From assembly GCF_003718735.1 (NCBI RefSeq), contig NZ_CP033460.1, forward strand, positions 868,001-932,000: a stretch of 64,000 nt of DNA, in the 5' to 3' direction. The position numbers and the translations under genes were made by a program. The notes below the pieces were generated by a model. That model saw only the letters and a program-made list of their open reading frames with translations. It had not been told where the DNA came from and did no database searches. Positions 16,225 through 28,213 of the stretch are shown here, one piece after another. Positions within the stretch are counted from its first letter, which is position 1, and each line of letters opens with the position of its first letter. The stretch is from Staphylococcus debuckii (GTDB taxonomy: Bacteria; Bacillota; Bacilli; Staphylococcales; Staphylococcaceae).

Positions 16225-16587
16225 ATGAATGTGATTAGATTTTATCAGTATCAAAATTGTACAACATGCAAGAAAGCAGCTAAATTTCTAGATGAATACG
16301 GTGTAAGTTACGAACCGATTGACATTGTAGAGCTTAATCCCAATAAAAGAGAGTTGCAAGACATGATTGATAAGACCGGTGTCGAAATTGACAAATTATT
16401 CAACAAGCGCGGAGGTAAATACCGCGAATTAGGCCTGAAAGACCGTTTAGATGATTTATCAGACGATGAAAAGCTAGATTTATTGGCTTCAGACGGTATG
16501 TTAGTGAAACGTCCATTAGCAATTTCAGGCGATAAAATAACGCTTGGATTCAATGAAAAAGAATACAAAGAAAAATGGGTAAACTAA
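16225..16587 (+). CDS. ArsC/Spx-family protein
   Basis: A 120-residue thioredoxin-like ArsC/Spx-family protein. A CTTC motif is at residues 12-15, in the place of the redox CxxC of Spx and MgsR. VKRPLAISGDK resembles the arsenate reductase RP loop. Unlike Spx itself it has a GYRELGLK-type segment (KYRELGLKDRL) typical of the YusI/ArsC-like subgroup. It may be a redox-sensing regulator or a reductase. ATG 16225 follows AAAGGAGGT; a GTG two codons on is less likely. Confidence 0.85.
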   Translation: MNVIRFYQYQNCTTCKKAAKFLDEYGVSYEPIDIVELNPNKRELQDMIDKTGVEIDKLFNKRGGKYRELGLKDRLDDLSDDEKLDLLASDGMLVKRPLAISGDKITLGFNEKEYKEKWVN

Positions 16588-16745
16588 CTTAACTGTGACC
16601 CGTATTTGCATTCCTTTTAAGAACTCGATTAATTAAATTAACCAAAAAAATTTAAAACATAAAAGATGTCTATAAATAGTTGAATGAAAAGGTTTCATAT
16701 GGCATCATTAAAGAGTATTCATTTATATTATAGGAGGGGATTCGT

Positions 16746-17126
16746 GTGGCAGTGCCAGAGGAATTGAAATATTCAAAAGAACATGAATGGGTTAAAGTTG
16801 AAGGCGATACAGTAACAATCGGTATTACTGAATACGCACAAGGTGAACTTGGCGATATCGTATTCGTTGAGTTACCAGAAACAGAAGATGATATTGAAGA
16901 GGGCGAATCTTTCGGTAGCGTAGAATCAGTTAAAACTGTATCTGAATTATATGCACCTGTTTCAGGCTCTGTAGTTGAAATTAATGAAGAATTAGAAGAC
17001 AGCCCTGAATTCGTTAATGAATCACCATATGAAAAAGCATGGATGGTGAAAGTGAAATTAAATGATGAAAGTCAATTAGATGACTTATTATCAGCAGATC
17101 AATATAAAGAAATGATTGGTGAATAA
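16746..17126 (+). CDS. gcvH: glycine cleavage system H protein
   Basis: A 126-residue lipoyl carrier that shuttles the aminomethyl group in glycine cleavage. In firmicutes it also serves as a relay for lipoate transfer. The lipoylation lysine is Lys63 in [17 protein letters not shown]. The start is GTG 16746 after TAGGAGGGG; the frame begins [15 protein letters not shown] as in other staphylococci. The other glycine cleavage genes are not nearby, the usual arrangement in staphylococci and bacilli. Confidence 0.96.
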   Translation: MAVPEELKYSKEHEWVKVEGDTVTIGITEYAQGELGDIVFVELPETEDDIEEGESFGSVESVKTVSELYAPVSGSVVEINEELEDSPEFVNESPYEKAWMVKVKLNDESQLDDLLSADQYKEMIGE

Positions 17127-17142
17127 TTTATATTGAAAAAGC

Positions 17143-17179
17143 AACTCCAGGATACTTTGTATTTTGGGGTTATTTTTTT
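17143..17179 (+). terminator. terminator of gcvH
   Basis: AACTCCA and TGGGGTT pair with one G-T pair, an inner ATAC/GTAT step extends the stem, and T7 follows. Confidence 0.8.
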
Positions 17180-17409
17180 CGTGGAAATGGATATAACTAA
17201 CTATATTAGTAAAGTGCAGTTACTTAACAGTTGAGTACATAATGCATTTGTTTCAAAACAATTTTCATGCAAAGCGATAAGTTTCTGCGTTACTATAGAA
17301 TTATAAGTTTGATTAGCAAAATTTAATATTATTACGTATTTCTTAACTTAAGCACCACGTTTGCAAGTATTATGCAATGATATCACGAGAGTATTGGAGT
17401 GTAGTGAAT

Positions 17410-17772
17410 ATGGCATTGTTAGATAAAGTAATCGTTGTTGAAGGTAAGACAGATAAAAAGCGTGTTCAAGAGGTGATGAACGAACCAGTCCAAATCATTT
17501 GTACACACGGCACAATGGGGATTGATAAATTAGACGATATGATTGAATCCCTATATGAACGCCCAGTCTATATCCTCGTGGATGCAGATAAAGAAGGACA
17601 ACGCATCCGCCAATGGTTTAAACATTATCTTTCAGAAAGCGAGCATATCTTTGTGGACAAAACCTATTGTGAAGTAGCTCGCTGTCCTAGACCTTACCTT
17701 GCTAGAGTGCTTAGAAAATATGGATTTAACGTAAAAGATGAAGCTCCTGTGAAAGGATTAGTTTATAGATGA
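17410..17772 (+). CDS. toprim-domain protein (YusF type)
   Basis: A 120-residue protein made almost only of a toprim fold, with catalytic-type residues Glu11 in VVEGKTD and the DxD pair Asp58/Asp60 in VDADKEG. Toprim domains cleave or join nucleic acid through metal ions; a role in RNA or DNA processing is inferred. ATG 17410 is preferred over an upstream in-frame ATG because family members start MxLxDKVIVVEG. It overlaps the next gene by four bases. The gcvH - toprim - thioredoxin-like - metN order equals yusH-yusF-yusE-yusC of Bacillus subtilis. Confidence 0.85.
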   Translation: MALLDKVIVVEGKTDKKRVQEVMNEPVQIICTHGTMGIDKLDDMIESLYERPVYILVDADKEGQRIRQWFKHYLSESEHIFVDKTYCEVARCPRPYLARVLRKYGFNVKDEAPVKGLVYR

Positions 17773-18068
17773 GTACAAGCAAGACAACTAGAACAGATAT
17801 TACCCAAAATTTTGATAAAGACAAACATCTGATATTTGGTTATACACCAATGTGCGGAACGTGCAAAATTTCCGAAAGAATGCTGGATATTGCAAATGAT
17901 ATATTGCAACTGCCAGTAGTCAAAGCGGACTTGAACTTTCATGCGGATTTCAGCGAGCAATATAAAATACAATCTGTTCCGGTAGTAATGTTGATGTCTA
18001 AAGATCAAGAAATAAAGCGAATTTACGCATTTCAATCTGTTCCATATTTATTAGAAAATTTAAAATAG
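17769..18068 (+). CDS. thioredoxin-like protein (YusE type)
   Basis: A 99-residue thioredoxin-fold protein with active site MCGTC (Cys29, Cys32) and the cis-proline in IQSVPVVML. It overlaps the toprim gene by four bases and is translated with it. Its fixed place before the methionine importer is shared with bacilli, which hints at a redox link to sulfur metabolism. The substrate is unknown. Confidence 0.85.
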   Translation: MSTSKTTRTDITQNFDKDKHLIFGYTPMCGTCKISERMLDIANDILQLPVVKADLNFHADFSEQYKIQSVPVVMLMSKDQEIKRIYAFQSVPYLLENLK

Positions 18069-18123
18069 TTATTGACTATCACAGAGTGAAGTGGTAGGAT
18101 AAATATCAATTAAATAGTGTTAT

Positions 18124-18228
18124 CTCTTATCAAGAGAGGTGGAGGGATGTGCCCTGCGAAACCCGGCAACCGTCTTATTAGAAATGGTGCCAATTCACAA
18201 AAAGTTGAACTGCTTTTGAAGATGAGAG
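18124..18228 (+). promoter_or_regulatory. SAM-I (S-box) riboswitch aptamer
   Basis: The leader contains the S-box core AGAGGTGGAGGGAT, GCCC and GAAACCCGGCAACC. The P1 stem CTCTTATC (18124-18131) pairs with GATGAGAG (18221-18228). Bases GAGAGAAAG at the 3' side of the aptamer can also pair with the 5' arm of the terminator, giving the anti-terminator. When S-adenosylmethionine is bound, P1 forms and transcription ends before metN. Confidence 0.95.
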
Positions 18229-18243
18229 AAAGAAATTTTAAAT

Positions 18244-18289
18244 TGCTTTCTCTTTATCGCTTGAAGCGACGATAAGAGAAAGCATTTTT
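18244..18289 (+). terminator. SAM-controlled terminator before metN
   Basis: GCTTTCTCTTTATCG pairs with CGATAAGAGAAAGC and runs into T6. It is the expression platform of the riboswitch. Confidence 0.93.
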
Positions 18290-18326
18290 TAATGTGGTAA
18301 TGTAAGCAAGGAAAGGGGAGTATAGG

Positions 18327-19352
18327 GTGATTCAACTCAAACAAATCGTCAAACGGTATAAGACGAAACATCAAGATGTACTAGCTGTCGATCATGTCGA
18401 TTTAGATGTAGCAGAAGGTACGATTTACGGCGTTATCGGGTTTTCAGGCGCTGGTAAAAGTACGCTTGTCAGAATCTTAAATTATTTAGAAGAACCAACT
18501 TCAGGTGAAGTGATTATAGACGGAGAAGAATTGGGTAAGCTTTCTAAATCGCAGTTAAGAAAGAAACGTCAAAAAGTCAGCATGATTTTCCAGCATTTCA
18601 ACCTATTATGGTCCAGAACAGTGTTGGATAACATTACGTTTCCATTGGAAATTGCAGGTGTTAAGCGCAACAAAGCTGTAGCCAGAGCCAAAGAATTAAT
18701 TAATTTGGTAGGTTTAAGCGGACGTGAAAAGGCCTATCCTTCTGAATTATCTGGAGGTCAAAAACAAAGAGTCGGTATTGCGCGTGCATTAGCGAATGAT
18801 CCAAAAGTCTTGTTATGTGATGAAGCAACAAGTGCATTAGACCCGCAAACAACGGATGAAATTTTAGAACTACTTTTAAAAATTAGAAAAGAAGAAGATT
18901 TAACGATTGTTATCATTACGCATGAGATGAACGTTATCCGTCAAATCTGTGATGAAGTTGCAGTGATGGAAAATGGACGTGTAATTGAGCGCGGTAATGT
19001 GAAAGAAGTATTTGAGAATCCGCAACATCAAGTCACTAAACGTTTTGTGAAAGAAGGTTTAAATGACGAATTCGACGAATCTATTGAAGAATTAATTCCG
19101 GCAGCGGAAGATGGTTATATCCTCAGATTTAACTTTGCGGGAGAAGAAACAACTGAACCTCTCGTATCCTATATCACGCAGCAATATGATTTAAATGTCA
19201 ACATCTTAGAAGCAAATATTCGTCATTCTAAAAATGGACCGGTTGGTTTCTTGATTGTACATATTGCAGGATTGAAAACTGAATATTTTGATGAGTTCAA
19301 AAACGAATTGGAAAAACGCAGTGTGAACGTGGAGGTGGTACGTCATGGATAA
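18327..19352 (+). CDS. metN: methionine ABC importer ATP-binding protein MetN
   Basis: A 341-residue ATPase that powers uptake of methionine with MetI and MetQ. The Walker A motif GFSGAGKST is at about residues 38-46, followed by the ABC signature [16 protein letters not shown] and Walker [12 protein letters not shown]. The last 90 residues form the NIL (ACT-like) domain that binds methionine and inhibits transport when the cell is replete. GTG 18327 follows AAAGGGGAG. It overlaps metI by eight bases and is controlled by the SAM riboswitch. Confidence 0.96.
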   Translation: MIQLKQIVKRYKTKHQDVLAVDHVDLDVAEGTIYGVIGFSGAGKSTLVRILNYLEEPTSGEVIIDGEELGKLSKSQLRKKRQKVSMIFQHFNLLWSRTVLDNITFPLEIAGVKRNKAVARAKELINLVGLSGREKAYPSELSGGQKQRVGIARALANDPKVLLCDEATSALDPQTTDEILELLLKIRKEEDLTIVIITHEMNVIRQICDEVAVMENGRVIERGNVKEVFENPQHQVTKRFVKEGLNDEFDESIEELIPAAEDGYILRFNFAGEETTEPLVSYITQQYDLNVNILEANIRHSKNGPVGFLIVHIAGLKTEYFDEFKNELEKRSVNVEVVRHG

Positions 19353-20040
19353 ATCATTCAGCGATATACTTCAAGAAATGATTACAATGCCGAACGTTCA
19401 ATGGGATCAAGTATGGCAAGCTTCAATTGAAACGCTTTATATGACGGCAATTTCTACGGTATTTGCATTTATCATCGGTTTAATTTTAGGGGTTCTCTTA
19501 TTTTTAACTGCTAAAAGCAAATCACCTGTAGCTAAAGTGTTCTACCAAATTGTTTCGTTTATTGTTAACTTGTTCAGAGCGATTCCTTTCATCATTTTAA
19601 TCTTATTATTAATTCCATTTACAAGTTTGATTTTAGGAACTATCAGCGGACCAACAGGTGCATTGCCGGCATTAGTAATCGGTGCAGCACCATTCTATGC
19701 ACGATTAGTAGAAATTGCGTTCAAAGAGATTAATAAAGGTGTGATTGAAGCAGCACGTTCTATGGGAGCTGATACTTGGACAATTATCAGAAAAGTGTTA
19801 ATTCCAGAAGCACGTCCAGCTTTAATTTCAGGTATCACAGTAACAGCAATCGCTTTAGTAGGATCTACAGCAGTTGCTGGTGTAATCGGTGCCGGAGGTC
19901 TAGGTAACTTGGCCTACTTAACAGGATTTACTAGAAACCAAAATGATGTCATTTTAGTTTCAACTATCCTTATTTTAGTATTTGTGTTCATCATCCAATA
20001 CGTGGGTGACTGGGCTACTAATAAAATAGACAAACGTTAA
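19345..20040 (+). CDS. metI: methionine ABC importer permease MetI (MetP)
   Basis: A 231-residue inner-membrane permease with about five membrane helices. The EAA coupling loop, [20 protein letters not shown], at about residues 134-153, docks to MetN. The segment [19 protein letters not shown] is the usual pore region. It overlaps metN and is followed 28 bases later by metQ, so all three are one operon. Confidence 0.95.
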   Translation: MDKSFSDILQEMITMPNVQWDQVWQASIETLYMTAISTVFAFIIGLILGVLLFLTAKSKSPVAKVFYQIVSFIVNLFRAIPFIILILLLIPFTSLILGTISGPTGALPALVIGAAPFYARLVEIAFKEINKGVIEAARSMGADTWTIIRKVLIPEARPALISGITVTAIALVGSTAVAGVIGAGGLGNLAYLTGFTRNQNDVILVSTILILVFVFIIQYVGDWATNKIDKR

Positions 20041-20068
20041 TATTGATTTCAAAAAAGGGGTAAAGCAA

Positions 20069-20890
20069 ATGAAAAAAATTATTAGTATTTTAGCAGTTTT
20101 AGTATTAACAGCAGCTTTAGCAGCTTGTGGCAACAAAGATAAATCAGACAGCGATTCGAAAACAATCACAGTAGGCGCATCTCCTGCACCGCATGCTGAA
20201 ATTTTAGAAAAAGCTAAACCAATCTTGAAAAAAGAAGGTTATGACTTAAAAATCAAAACAATCAACGACTATACTACACCGAATAAATTGGTAGATAATG
20301 GCGAATTAGATGCTAACTTCTTCCAACATACACCTTACTTGAACACTGAAAAGAAAAGTAAAGGTTACAAACTTGTATCAGTAGGTAACGTACACTTAGA
20401 ACCAATGGCTGTATATTCTAAAAAATATAAAAGCTTAAAAGATCTTCCAAAAGGCGCAACAGTTTATGTTTCCAACAACCCTGCTGAAGAAGGACGTTTC
20501 TTGAAATTCTTCGTAGATGACGGCTTAATCAAGTTGAAAAAAGGTGTTAAAATTCAAGATGCTAAATTCAGCGATATTGTAGAAAACAAAAAAGATATCA
20601 AATTCAATAACAAACAATCAGCAGAGTACTTACCAAAAATCTATCAAAACCAAGATGTTGATGCAGCAATTATCAACTCTAACTTTGCAATCGAACAACA
20701 TTTAAGTCCTAAAAAAGACTCAATTGCACTTGAAAAACCAGAAGGTAACCCATATGCAAACTTAGTTGCTGTTAAAGATGGCGACCAAAAAGAGAAAAAA
20801 ATCAAAGCTTTAATCAAAGCATTGCAATCTAAAGAAATCAAAGATTACATCAATAAAAAATATGATGGTGCTGTAATTCCAGCAGAATAA
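20069..20890 (+). CDS. metQ: methionine-binding lipoprotein MetQ
   Basis: A 273-residue substrate-binding lipoprotein of the NlpA family. The signal MKKIISILAVLVLTAALAAC gives acylated Cys20. Conserved elements are ITVGASPAPHAEILE, NFFQHTPYL and the binding-site region VSNNPAEEGRFLKF with an INSNFAIEQ segment. It lies outside the membrane and passes methionine to the permease. The start has AAAGGGGTAAAG upstream, and a terminator follows. Confidence 0.96.
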   Translation: MKKIISILAVLVLTAALAACGNKDKSDSDSKTITVGASPAPHAEILEKAKPILKKEGYDLKIKTINDYTTPNKLVDNGELDANFFQHTPYLNTEKKSKGYKLVSVGNVHLEPMAVYSKKYKSLKDLPKGATVYVSNNPAEEGRFLKFFVDDGLIKLKKGVKIQDAKFSDIVENKKDIKFNNKQSAEYLPKIYQNQDVDAAIINSNFAIEQHLSPKKDSIALEKPEGNPYANLVAVKDGDQKEKKIKALIKALQSKEIKDYINKKYDGAVIPAE

Positions 20891-20905
20891 CAGTATGTTT
20901 TTAAT

Positions 20906-20939
20906 AAAACCCTGTAAATTCAACGTTTACGGGGTTTTT
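20906..20939 (+). terminator. terminator of metNIQ
   Basis: AAAACCCTGTAAA and TTTACGGGGTTTT form the stem with one G-T pair, followed by T-rich sequence. Confidence 0.9.
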
Positions 20940-21312
20940 ATTTGTTTAAAAACAATTAAAAAGGGCGGAAAAAGGACCGTTTGTCGATTTTTTTATAATA
21001 AGAAGTATAGTTTTTGTTTTACTTAAATTTGTCAATATTATTATTGTGACAGAAATATTGGTAATGATAATTTGATGCTAGAAAATGAGAATCAACAAGA
21101 ATTTTTTTAGTGAATTAAATCACGAAATTGTATCAATTCAATAGTGATTCCTAGATTAGAATTCTTTTAATTTAGGTGCTCAAAAGGTTTATTAAAGGGG
21201 TCAATTGCGTTATAATTTATAAATGTATCAATGTAGTGCTATTTTGACTACAGATTAAAATTATTATAAACTAGTATATGAAATACTATTTATGTTTACG
21301 GAGGGACTTTTA
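20940..21312 (+). other. intergenic region holding the suf promoter
   Basis: These 373 bases between the met and suf operons contain no gene that I can support. The suf promoter lies at 21188-21216. A small inverted repeat (TGTAGT...ACTACA, about 21232-21252) follows in the transcribed leader and could be an operator or hairpin. Confidence 0.55.
21188..21216 (+). promoter_or_regulatory. probable promoter of the suf operon
   Basis: TTTATT, a 17-base spacer and TATAAT. The -35 element is weak, as in a promoter that may be activated or derepressed. It lies about 95 bases before sufC. Confidence 0.5.
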
Positions 21313-22071
21313 ATGCCATCAACATTGGAGATTAAAGACTTACACGTGTCTATTGAGGATAAAGAAATCTTAAAAGGCGTTAATTTAACAATTAACACTG
21401 GAGAAATTCATGCAGTTATGGGACCAAACGGAACTGGTAAATCTACATTATCAGCAGCTATCATGGGTCACCCTGCATACACTGTTACACAAGGTGAAGT
21501 ATTACTTGACGGTGTAAATGTTTTAGAATTAGAAGTAGATGAACGTGCTAAAGCAGGTTTATTCTTAGCAATGCAATATCCATCAGAAATTACTGGTGTA
21601 ACGAATGCAGACTTCATGCGTTCAGCTATCAATGCGAAACGTGAAGAAGGTAAAGAAATCAACTTAATGCAATTCATTAAGAAATTAGATAAAGAGATGG
21701 AATTCTTGGATATGGATCCAAACATGGCACAACGTTACCTTAACGAAGGATTCTCTGGCGGTGAGAAAAAACGTAACGAAATCTTACAACTTATGATGTT
21801 GCAACCTAAATTTGCAATCCTTGATGAAATCGACTCTGGTTTAGACATCGACGCATTGAAAGTTGTATCTAAAGGTATCAACGAAATGCGTGGCGATGAC
21901 TTCGGTTCATTAATTATTACGCACTACCAACGCTTATTAAATTACATCACTCCAGACTTCGTACACGTTATGTACAATGGTAAAATCGTGAAAACAGGCG
22001 GAGAAGAATTAGCACAACGTCTTGAAAGCGAAGGTTACGAATGGGTTAAAGAAGAATTCAGTGAAGCATAA
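21313..22071 (+). CDS. sufC: Fe-S cluster assembly ATPase SufC
   Basis: A 252-residue ABC-type ATPase of the cytosolic SufBCD scaffold, where ATP use drives cluster assembly. Walker [10 protein letters not shown] is at residues 37-45, the signature is [11 protein letters not shown] and Walker B is [12 protein letters not shown]. The start ATG 21313 follows ACGGAGGGAC; an upstream ATG lacks support. It is the first gene of sufCDSUB, the usual firmicute order. Confidence 0.97.
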   Translation: MPSTLEIKDLHVSIEDKEILKGVNLTINTGEIHAVMGPNGTGKSTLSAAIMGHPAYTVTQGEVLLDGVNVLELEVDERAKAGLFLAMQYPSEITGVTNADFMRSAINAKREEGKEINLMQFIKKLDKEMEFLDMDPNMAQRYLNEGFSGGEKKRNEILQLMMLQPKFAILDEIDSGLDIDALKVVSKGINEMRGDDFGSLIITHYQRLLNYITPDFVHVMYNGKIVKTGGEELAQRLESEGYEWVKEEFSEA

Positions 22072-22137
22072 GTTTTATGCACATTGATAATGACAACAGA
22101 TTAAATGTTATAAGTATCGTTAGGAGGAAATGAAGTT

Positions 22138-23445
22138 ATGACGACTGAAACTTTGAACATTTCTGAAGCAGAACTTGTTGAATATTCACAAGCCCACAAT
22201 GAACCTTCTTGCATGACAGATTTACGTAAAGAAGCATTGAAACTTACTGAAACTTTGGAAATGCCAAAACCAGATAAAACAAAAATCGATAAATGGGATT
22301 TCGACTCATTTAAACAATTAGAAACAACTTCTGATAAATATAAAGACATTAAAGATGTACCAGATTCAATTGAAAAAGTAATTGATGTGGAAAAATCAGA
22401 AAACTTGATTATCCAACACAACAACACATTAGCTTTTTCCCGTGTGTCTGAATCAGCACAAAAAGACGGCGTAATTATTGAAGGCTTAGCAGATGCCTTA
22501 ATTAACCACGGCGACTTAGTTCAAAAATACTTGATGCAAGATGCAGTAACTGTAGACGAACATCGTTTAACTGCTTTGCACACAGCATTGATCAATGGCG
22601 GCGTATTTGTTTACGTACCTAAAAATGTTGTAGTTGAACATCCAATTCAATATGTAGTATTGCATGACGATGAAAACGCTAGTTTCTTCAACCACGTGAT
22701 TATTGCTACTGAACAAAGTGCAGAAGTCACTTACGTTGAAAACTATCTTTCAGATGTCAGCGGCGAAGGTAATCAACTTAACATTGTCTCAGAAGTAATT
22801 GCAGGAGCAAATTCTACTATTACTTATGGTGCAGTTGATTACTTAGATAAAGGTTTCACAGGTCATATTATTCGTCGCGGTATTACTGAAGCAGATGCTT
22901 CAATCAACTGGGCGCTTGGCTTAATGAACGAAGGCGACCAAATTATTGATAATACTACAAACTTGATTGGCGATCGTTCTACAAGTGAATTGAAATCAGT
23001 AGCTGTAGGTACAGGAAGCCAAAAAGCAAACGTAACTTCTAAAATCGTTCAATATGGTGTTGAAACTGACGGCTACATTTTAAAACATGGTGTAGTTGAA
23101 GACAGCGCAACAATTATCTTTAATGGTATTGGATACATCAAGCATGGCGGTTCTAAATCAGTTGCAAACCAAGAATCTCGTGTCTTAATGCTTTCTGAAA
23201 AAGCACGTGGTGACGCGAATCCAATTCTTTTAATTGATGAAGATGATGTTGAAGCAGGTCACGCAGCTTCAATCGGCCGTGTTGATGAAGAACAACTTTA
23301 CTACTTGATGAGTCGCGGAATTTCTAAACACGAAGCAGAACGTTTAGTTATTCATGGATTCTTAGATCCAGTAGTAAGAGAATTACCAATTGAAGATGTT
23401 AAACGTCAATTAAGAGAAGTTATTGAATTAAAAGTAGCAAAATAA
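22138..23445 (+). CDS. sufD: Fe-S cluster assembly scaffold SufD
   Basis: A 435-residue beta-helix scaffold subunit that pairs with SufB and SufC. Family features are the N-terminal helical region with PSCMTDLRKEALK, the parallel beta-helix centre (ENYLSDVSGEGNQLN, STSELKSVAVGTGSQKA) and the C-terminal [19 protein letters not shown] block shared with SufB. The start has a TAGGAGGAAATGAAG leader. A 200-base gap with extended base-pairing separates it from sufS. Confidence 0.96.
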   Translation: MTTETLNISEAELVEYSQAHNEPSCMTDLRKEALKLTETLEMPKPDKTKIDKWDFDSFKQLETTSDKYKDIKDVPDSIEKVIDVEKSENLIIQHNNTLAFSRVSESAQKDGVIIEGLADALINHGDLVQKYLMQDAVTVDEHRLTALHTALINGGVFVYVPKNVVVEHPIQYVVLHDDENASFFNHVIIATEQSAEVTYVENYLSDVSGEGNQLNIVSEVIAGANSTITYGAVDYLDKGFTGHIIRRGITEADASINWALGLMNEGDQIIDNTTNLIGDRSTSELKSVAVGTGSQKANVTSKIVQYGVETDGYILKHGVVEDSATIIFNGIGYIKHGGSKSVANQESRVLMLSEKARGDANPILLIDEDDVEAGHAASIGRVDEEQLYYLMSRGISKHEAERLVIHGFLDPVVRELPIEDVKRQLREVIELKVAK

Positions 23446-23453
23446 GAGAGATA

Positions 23454-25348
<1,895 letters not shown>

Positions 25349-25376
25349 GTCAGTATATAACGGGTAAAATATAAAC

Positions 25377-25542
25377 AACCGGTTTATAAGGTTTCGAATG
25401 GACCGGTTAAATGATAAGCTAGTAACATCGAGTATTATCTTAGAGCAGATAATACGATAGCAGATAAGTCAACTTATCGTAAATCAACAAGATGCTCTAT
25501 TAAATTGAAAGATTGTCACGTGTAAATTATATCGTGTTGATT
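25377..25542 (+). ncRNA. structured spacer between sufU and sufB
   Basis: Four stems can form in the 214-base gap: AACCGGT with ACCGGTT (25377-25383, 25402-25408); GTATTATCT with AGATAATAC (25432-25440, 25447-25455); GATAAGT with ACTTATC (25463-25469, 25472-25478); and AATCAACA with TGTTGATT (25482-25489, 25535-25542). The last ends 10 bases before the sufB ribosome binding site. No T-run follows any stem, so termination is unlikely; translational control or processing is more plausible. Folding is by eye. Confidence 0.45.
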
Positions 25543-25562
25543 ATATAAAAGGAGTGATTGAA

Positions 25563-26960
25563 ATGGCTAAACAAGCACCTGATGTTGGGGATTACAAATA
25601 TGGTTTCCACGACGAAGATGTTTCCATTTTCAGATCAGAACGCGGATTAACAGAAAATATCGTAACTGAAATTTCTAAAATGAAAGAAGAACCTCAATGG
25701 ATGCTAGACTTCCGTCTAAAAGCTTTGAAGTTATTCTATAAAATGCCGATGCCACAATGGGGCGGCGACTTGTCAGAATTAAACTTTGACGACATCACTT
25801 ATTATGTTAAACCTTCAGAACATGCAGAACGTTCTTGGGATGAAGTACCTGAAGAAATCAAACGTACTTTCGACCGTTTAGGTATCCCTGAAGCAGAACA
25901 AAAATACCTTGCTGGTGTTTCTGCGCAATACGAATCTGAAGTCGTTTATCAAAATATGGAGCAAGAATTAGAAGAAAAAGGTGTTATCTTTAAAGATACT
26001 GACTCTGCATTGAGAGAACATGAAGAATTATTCAAAGAATATTTCGCATCAGTTGTTCCTGCTGGCGATAATAAATTCGCTGCATTAAACTCAGCAGTTT
26101 GGTCAGGTGGTTCATTCATCTACGTACCAAAAAATATTAAATTAGATACACCATTACAAGCATACTTCCGTATCAACTCAGAAAACATGGGTCAATTCGA
26201 ACGTACATTGATTATTGCTGATGAAGGAGCGTCTGTAAACTATGTTGAAGGATGTACAGCTCCTGTTTATACAACAAACTCTTTACACTCAGCTGTAGTT
26301 GAAATCTTTGTACACAAAGATGCTCATGTGCGTTATACTACAATTCAAAACTGGGCTAACAACGTTTATAACTTAGTTACTAAACGTACAATGGTTCATG
26401 AGAATGGTAATATGGAATGGGTTGACGGTAACTTAGGTTCTAAATTGACAATGAAATACCCTAACTGTGTATTAGCAGGCGAAGGTGCTAAAGGCAGCAC
26501 ACTTTCAATTGCATTAGCAGGTAAAGGTCAAGTACAAGATGCCGGCGCTAAAATGATTCACTTAGCACCTAACACATCTTCTACTATCGTTTCTAAATCA
26601 ATTTCTAAAGATGGCGGTAAAGTTGTTTATCGCGGTATCGTTAAATTCGGTCGTAAAGCCAAAGGTGCACGTGCGAACATCGAATGTGATACGTTAATCT
26701 TAGATAACAAATCAACTTCAGATACTATTCCTTATAATGAAATCATGAACGATGACATTTCATTAGAACACGAAGCTAAAGTATCTAAAGTATCAGAAGA
26801 ACAACTCTTCTACTTGATGAGTCGCGGTATTTCAGAAGAAGAAGCTACTGAAATGATCGTAATGGGCTTCATCGAACCATTTACTAAAGAACTACCAATG
26901 GAATATGCAGTAGAAATGAACCGTTTGATTAAATTCGAAATGGAAGGTAGTATCGGATAG
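25563..26960 (+). CDS. sufB: Fe-S cluster assembly scaffold SufB
   Basis: A 465-residue core scaffold subunit. It carries the beta-helix region [20 protein letters not shown], the [13 protein letters not shown] segment with a conserved cysteine, [19 protein letters not shown] and the C-terminal [20 protein letters not shown] shared with SufD. ATG 25563 follows AAAGGAG; a GTG three codons earlier overlaps the ribosome binding site. The last gene of the suf operon, it ends immediately before the prophage junction, so its coding sequence is intact in the lysogen. Confidence 0.97.
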   Translation: MAKQAPDVGDYKYGFHDEDVSIFRSERGLTENIVTEISKMKEEPQWMLDFRLKALKLFYKMPMPQWGGDLSELNFDDITYYVKPSEHAERSWDEVPEEIKRTFDRLGIPEAEQKYLAGVSAQYESEVVYQNMEQELEEKGVIFKDTDSALREHEELFKEYFASVVPAGDNKFAALNSAVWSGGSFIYVPKNIKLDTPLQAYFRINSENMGQFERTLIIADEGASVNYVEGCTAPVYTTNSLHSAVVEIFVHKDAHVRYTTIQNWANNVYNLVTKRTMVHENGNMEWVDGNLGSKLTMKYPNCVLAGEGAKGSTLSIALAGKGQVQDAGAKMIHLAPNTSSTIVSKSISKDGGKVVYRGIVKFGRKAKGARANIECDTLILDNKSTSDTIPYNEIMNDDISLEHEAKVSKVSEEQLFYLMSRGISEEEATEMIVMGFIEPFTKELPMEYAVEMNRLIKFEMEGSIG

Positions 26961-27027
26961 CCTTCAGAGGCGTGGTTGAGCCATTCTTGAAGTCGAAAAA
27001 GGGCTATTGATACCATTTTGATACCAT
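26961..27027. repeat. presumed left attachment region (attL)
   Basis: The sequence between the sufB stop and the 3' end of the integrase must contain one attachment core. A short inverted repeat (CTTCA...TGAAG, about 26961-26991) lies directly after the stop codon and may be the host suf terminator stem, now lacking its T-run. The exact core cannot be found without the right junction. Confidence 0.5.
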
Positions 27028-28077
27028 TTACTCATCAAATATGGCTATCGCATCATGCTTTTTCTGGGTGTATAAATGGCTGTAAGTGCCCATCGTTTCA
27101 GTGATTTGAGCGTGTCTCATAAGTGACTGTAAAACGAAAATATCTACACCGTTATTTGCAAGATAAGATGCGTAAGAATGTCTCAGCGTGTGTATGTTAT
27201 AGTGTGGAAAAGCCTTTTGAAATTTTTTATGAACATGGCTATAATGTTTAGGTGCTATTCCACCGAAAATGAAATAGCTGCGTTCATCAAAATACTTGTT
27301 AGCTGCTTTTTCGCGTTGGTAACGTTCAGCTAACATTTCATTAATAAAATTAGGTAGTGGAACAATATCTTCTGAACTGTCAGTTTTCGGACGTGGATAT
27401 ATTGTTCTGTTGGAGATGTCCATAGTTTTGTCTATGGATATCTCTTTTTTATATTTATTATAATCTGTCCATACTAAAGCCATAGCTTCTCCAATTCTCA
27501 ATCCAGTATAGAACATGAGCTTAAACAATTCTTGATAATCTTGTTCTTCTACTTCTTTCACACGCTCATCAAATTCTTCTCTCAACATGTATTTCGGTTT
27601 AGTTTTTATGCGCGGAATTGGCTTGATAGAAATAGTAGGGTCAGTACGTAAACCAAAGTATTTTTTAGCGTAATTGATGACTACTTTGAAACCAGACCAT
27701 ATTGTGCGTGCTGTGTTAGTGGAAGGGATATTATCCATTAAATATTTGCGGAACTCTTGGCATTGATTCTGCGTAATTTTATTCATATTAATATGTCCGA
27801 ACTTATCTTTAAAGTGCCGATTATATTCATTTATTTTGCGTTTTTTAGTTTTAGGTCTTAGATCACTATGTTCTAAGTAATGATTAAATACATAATCAAA
27901 TGTATTTGAATCGCTATAACCTTCATTTATATCGTTTAAAAAAGCAGCTTCTGCATACTTAGCTTCTCTTTTAGTGTTATATCCTCGTTTCATTTTGCGT
28001 TTATTGTTACCATAAACATCTTTATATCTGACGGAAAAATACCATTTGTTTGTACTATCGTCTTTATATACTGGCAT
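27028..28077 (-). CDS. int: tyrosine-family phage integrase
   Basis: A 349-residue site-specific recombinase that inserts and excises the prophage. The N-terminal arm-binding domain covers residues 1-55, the core-binding domain about 60-150 and the catalytic domain from about 165. The catalytic set is complete: Arg194 (TGLRIGE), Lys231 (RPKTDSS), His296 and Arg299 (HTLRHSY), His322 (LMRHAQ) and nucleophile Tyr332 (TYSHLY). It has an AGGAGGAATGAG ribosome binding site and reads toward sufB, as expected next to an attachment site. Confidence 0.97.
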   Translation of the reverse strand: MPVYKDDSTNKWYFSVRYKDVYGNNKRKMKRGYNTKREAKYAEAAFLNDINEGYSDSNTFDYVFNHYLEHSDLRPKTKKRKINEYNRHFKDKFGHINMNKITQNQCQEFRKYLMDNIPSTNTARTIWSGFKVVINYAKKYFGLRTDPTISIKPIPRIKTKPKYMLREEFDERVKEVEEQDYQELFKLMFYTGLRIGEAMALVWTDYNKYKKEISIDKTMDISNRTIYPRPKTDSSEDIVPLPNFINEMLAERYQREKAANKYFDERSYFIFGGIAPKHYSHVHKKFQKAFPHYNIHTLRHSYASYLANNGVDIFVLQSLMRHAQITETMGTYSHLYTQKKHDAIAIFDE

Positions 28078-28213
28078 TTTTACTCATTCCTCCTCAAAAA
28101 AGGTAAAAAAATAATAAGGGTACGGTGGGTGTACCCATGTAATAGTTTAAAACTATATATAGAGTGATAACTCATAGAAATATGTTATAATTAAAGAAAA
28201 AGTAGGTGATGGT

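Noticed and set aside
27028..28077. Integrase as a chromosomal XerC/XerD copy
   Set aside because: It has the N-terminal arm-binding domain of phage integrases and lies at a prophage boundary.
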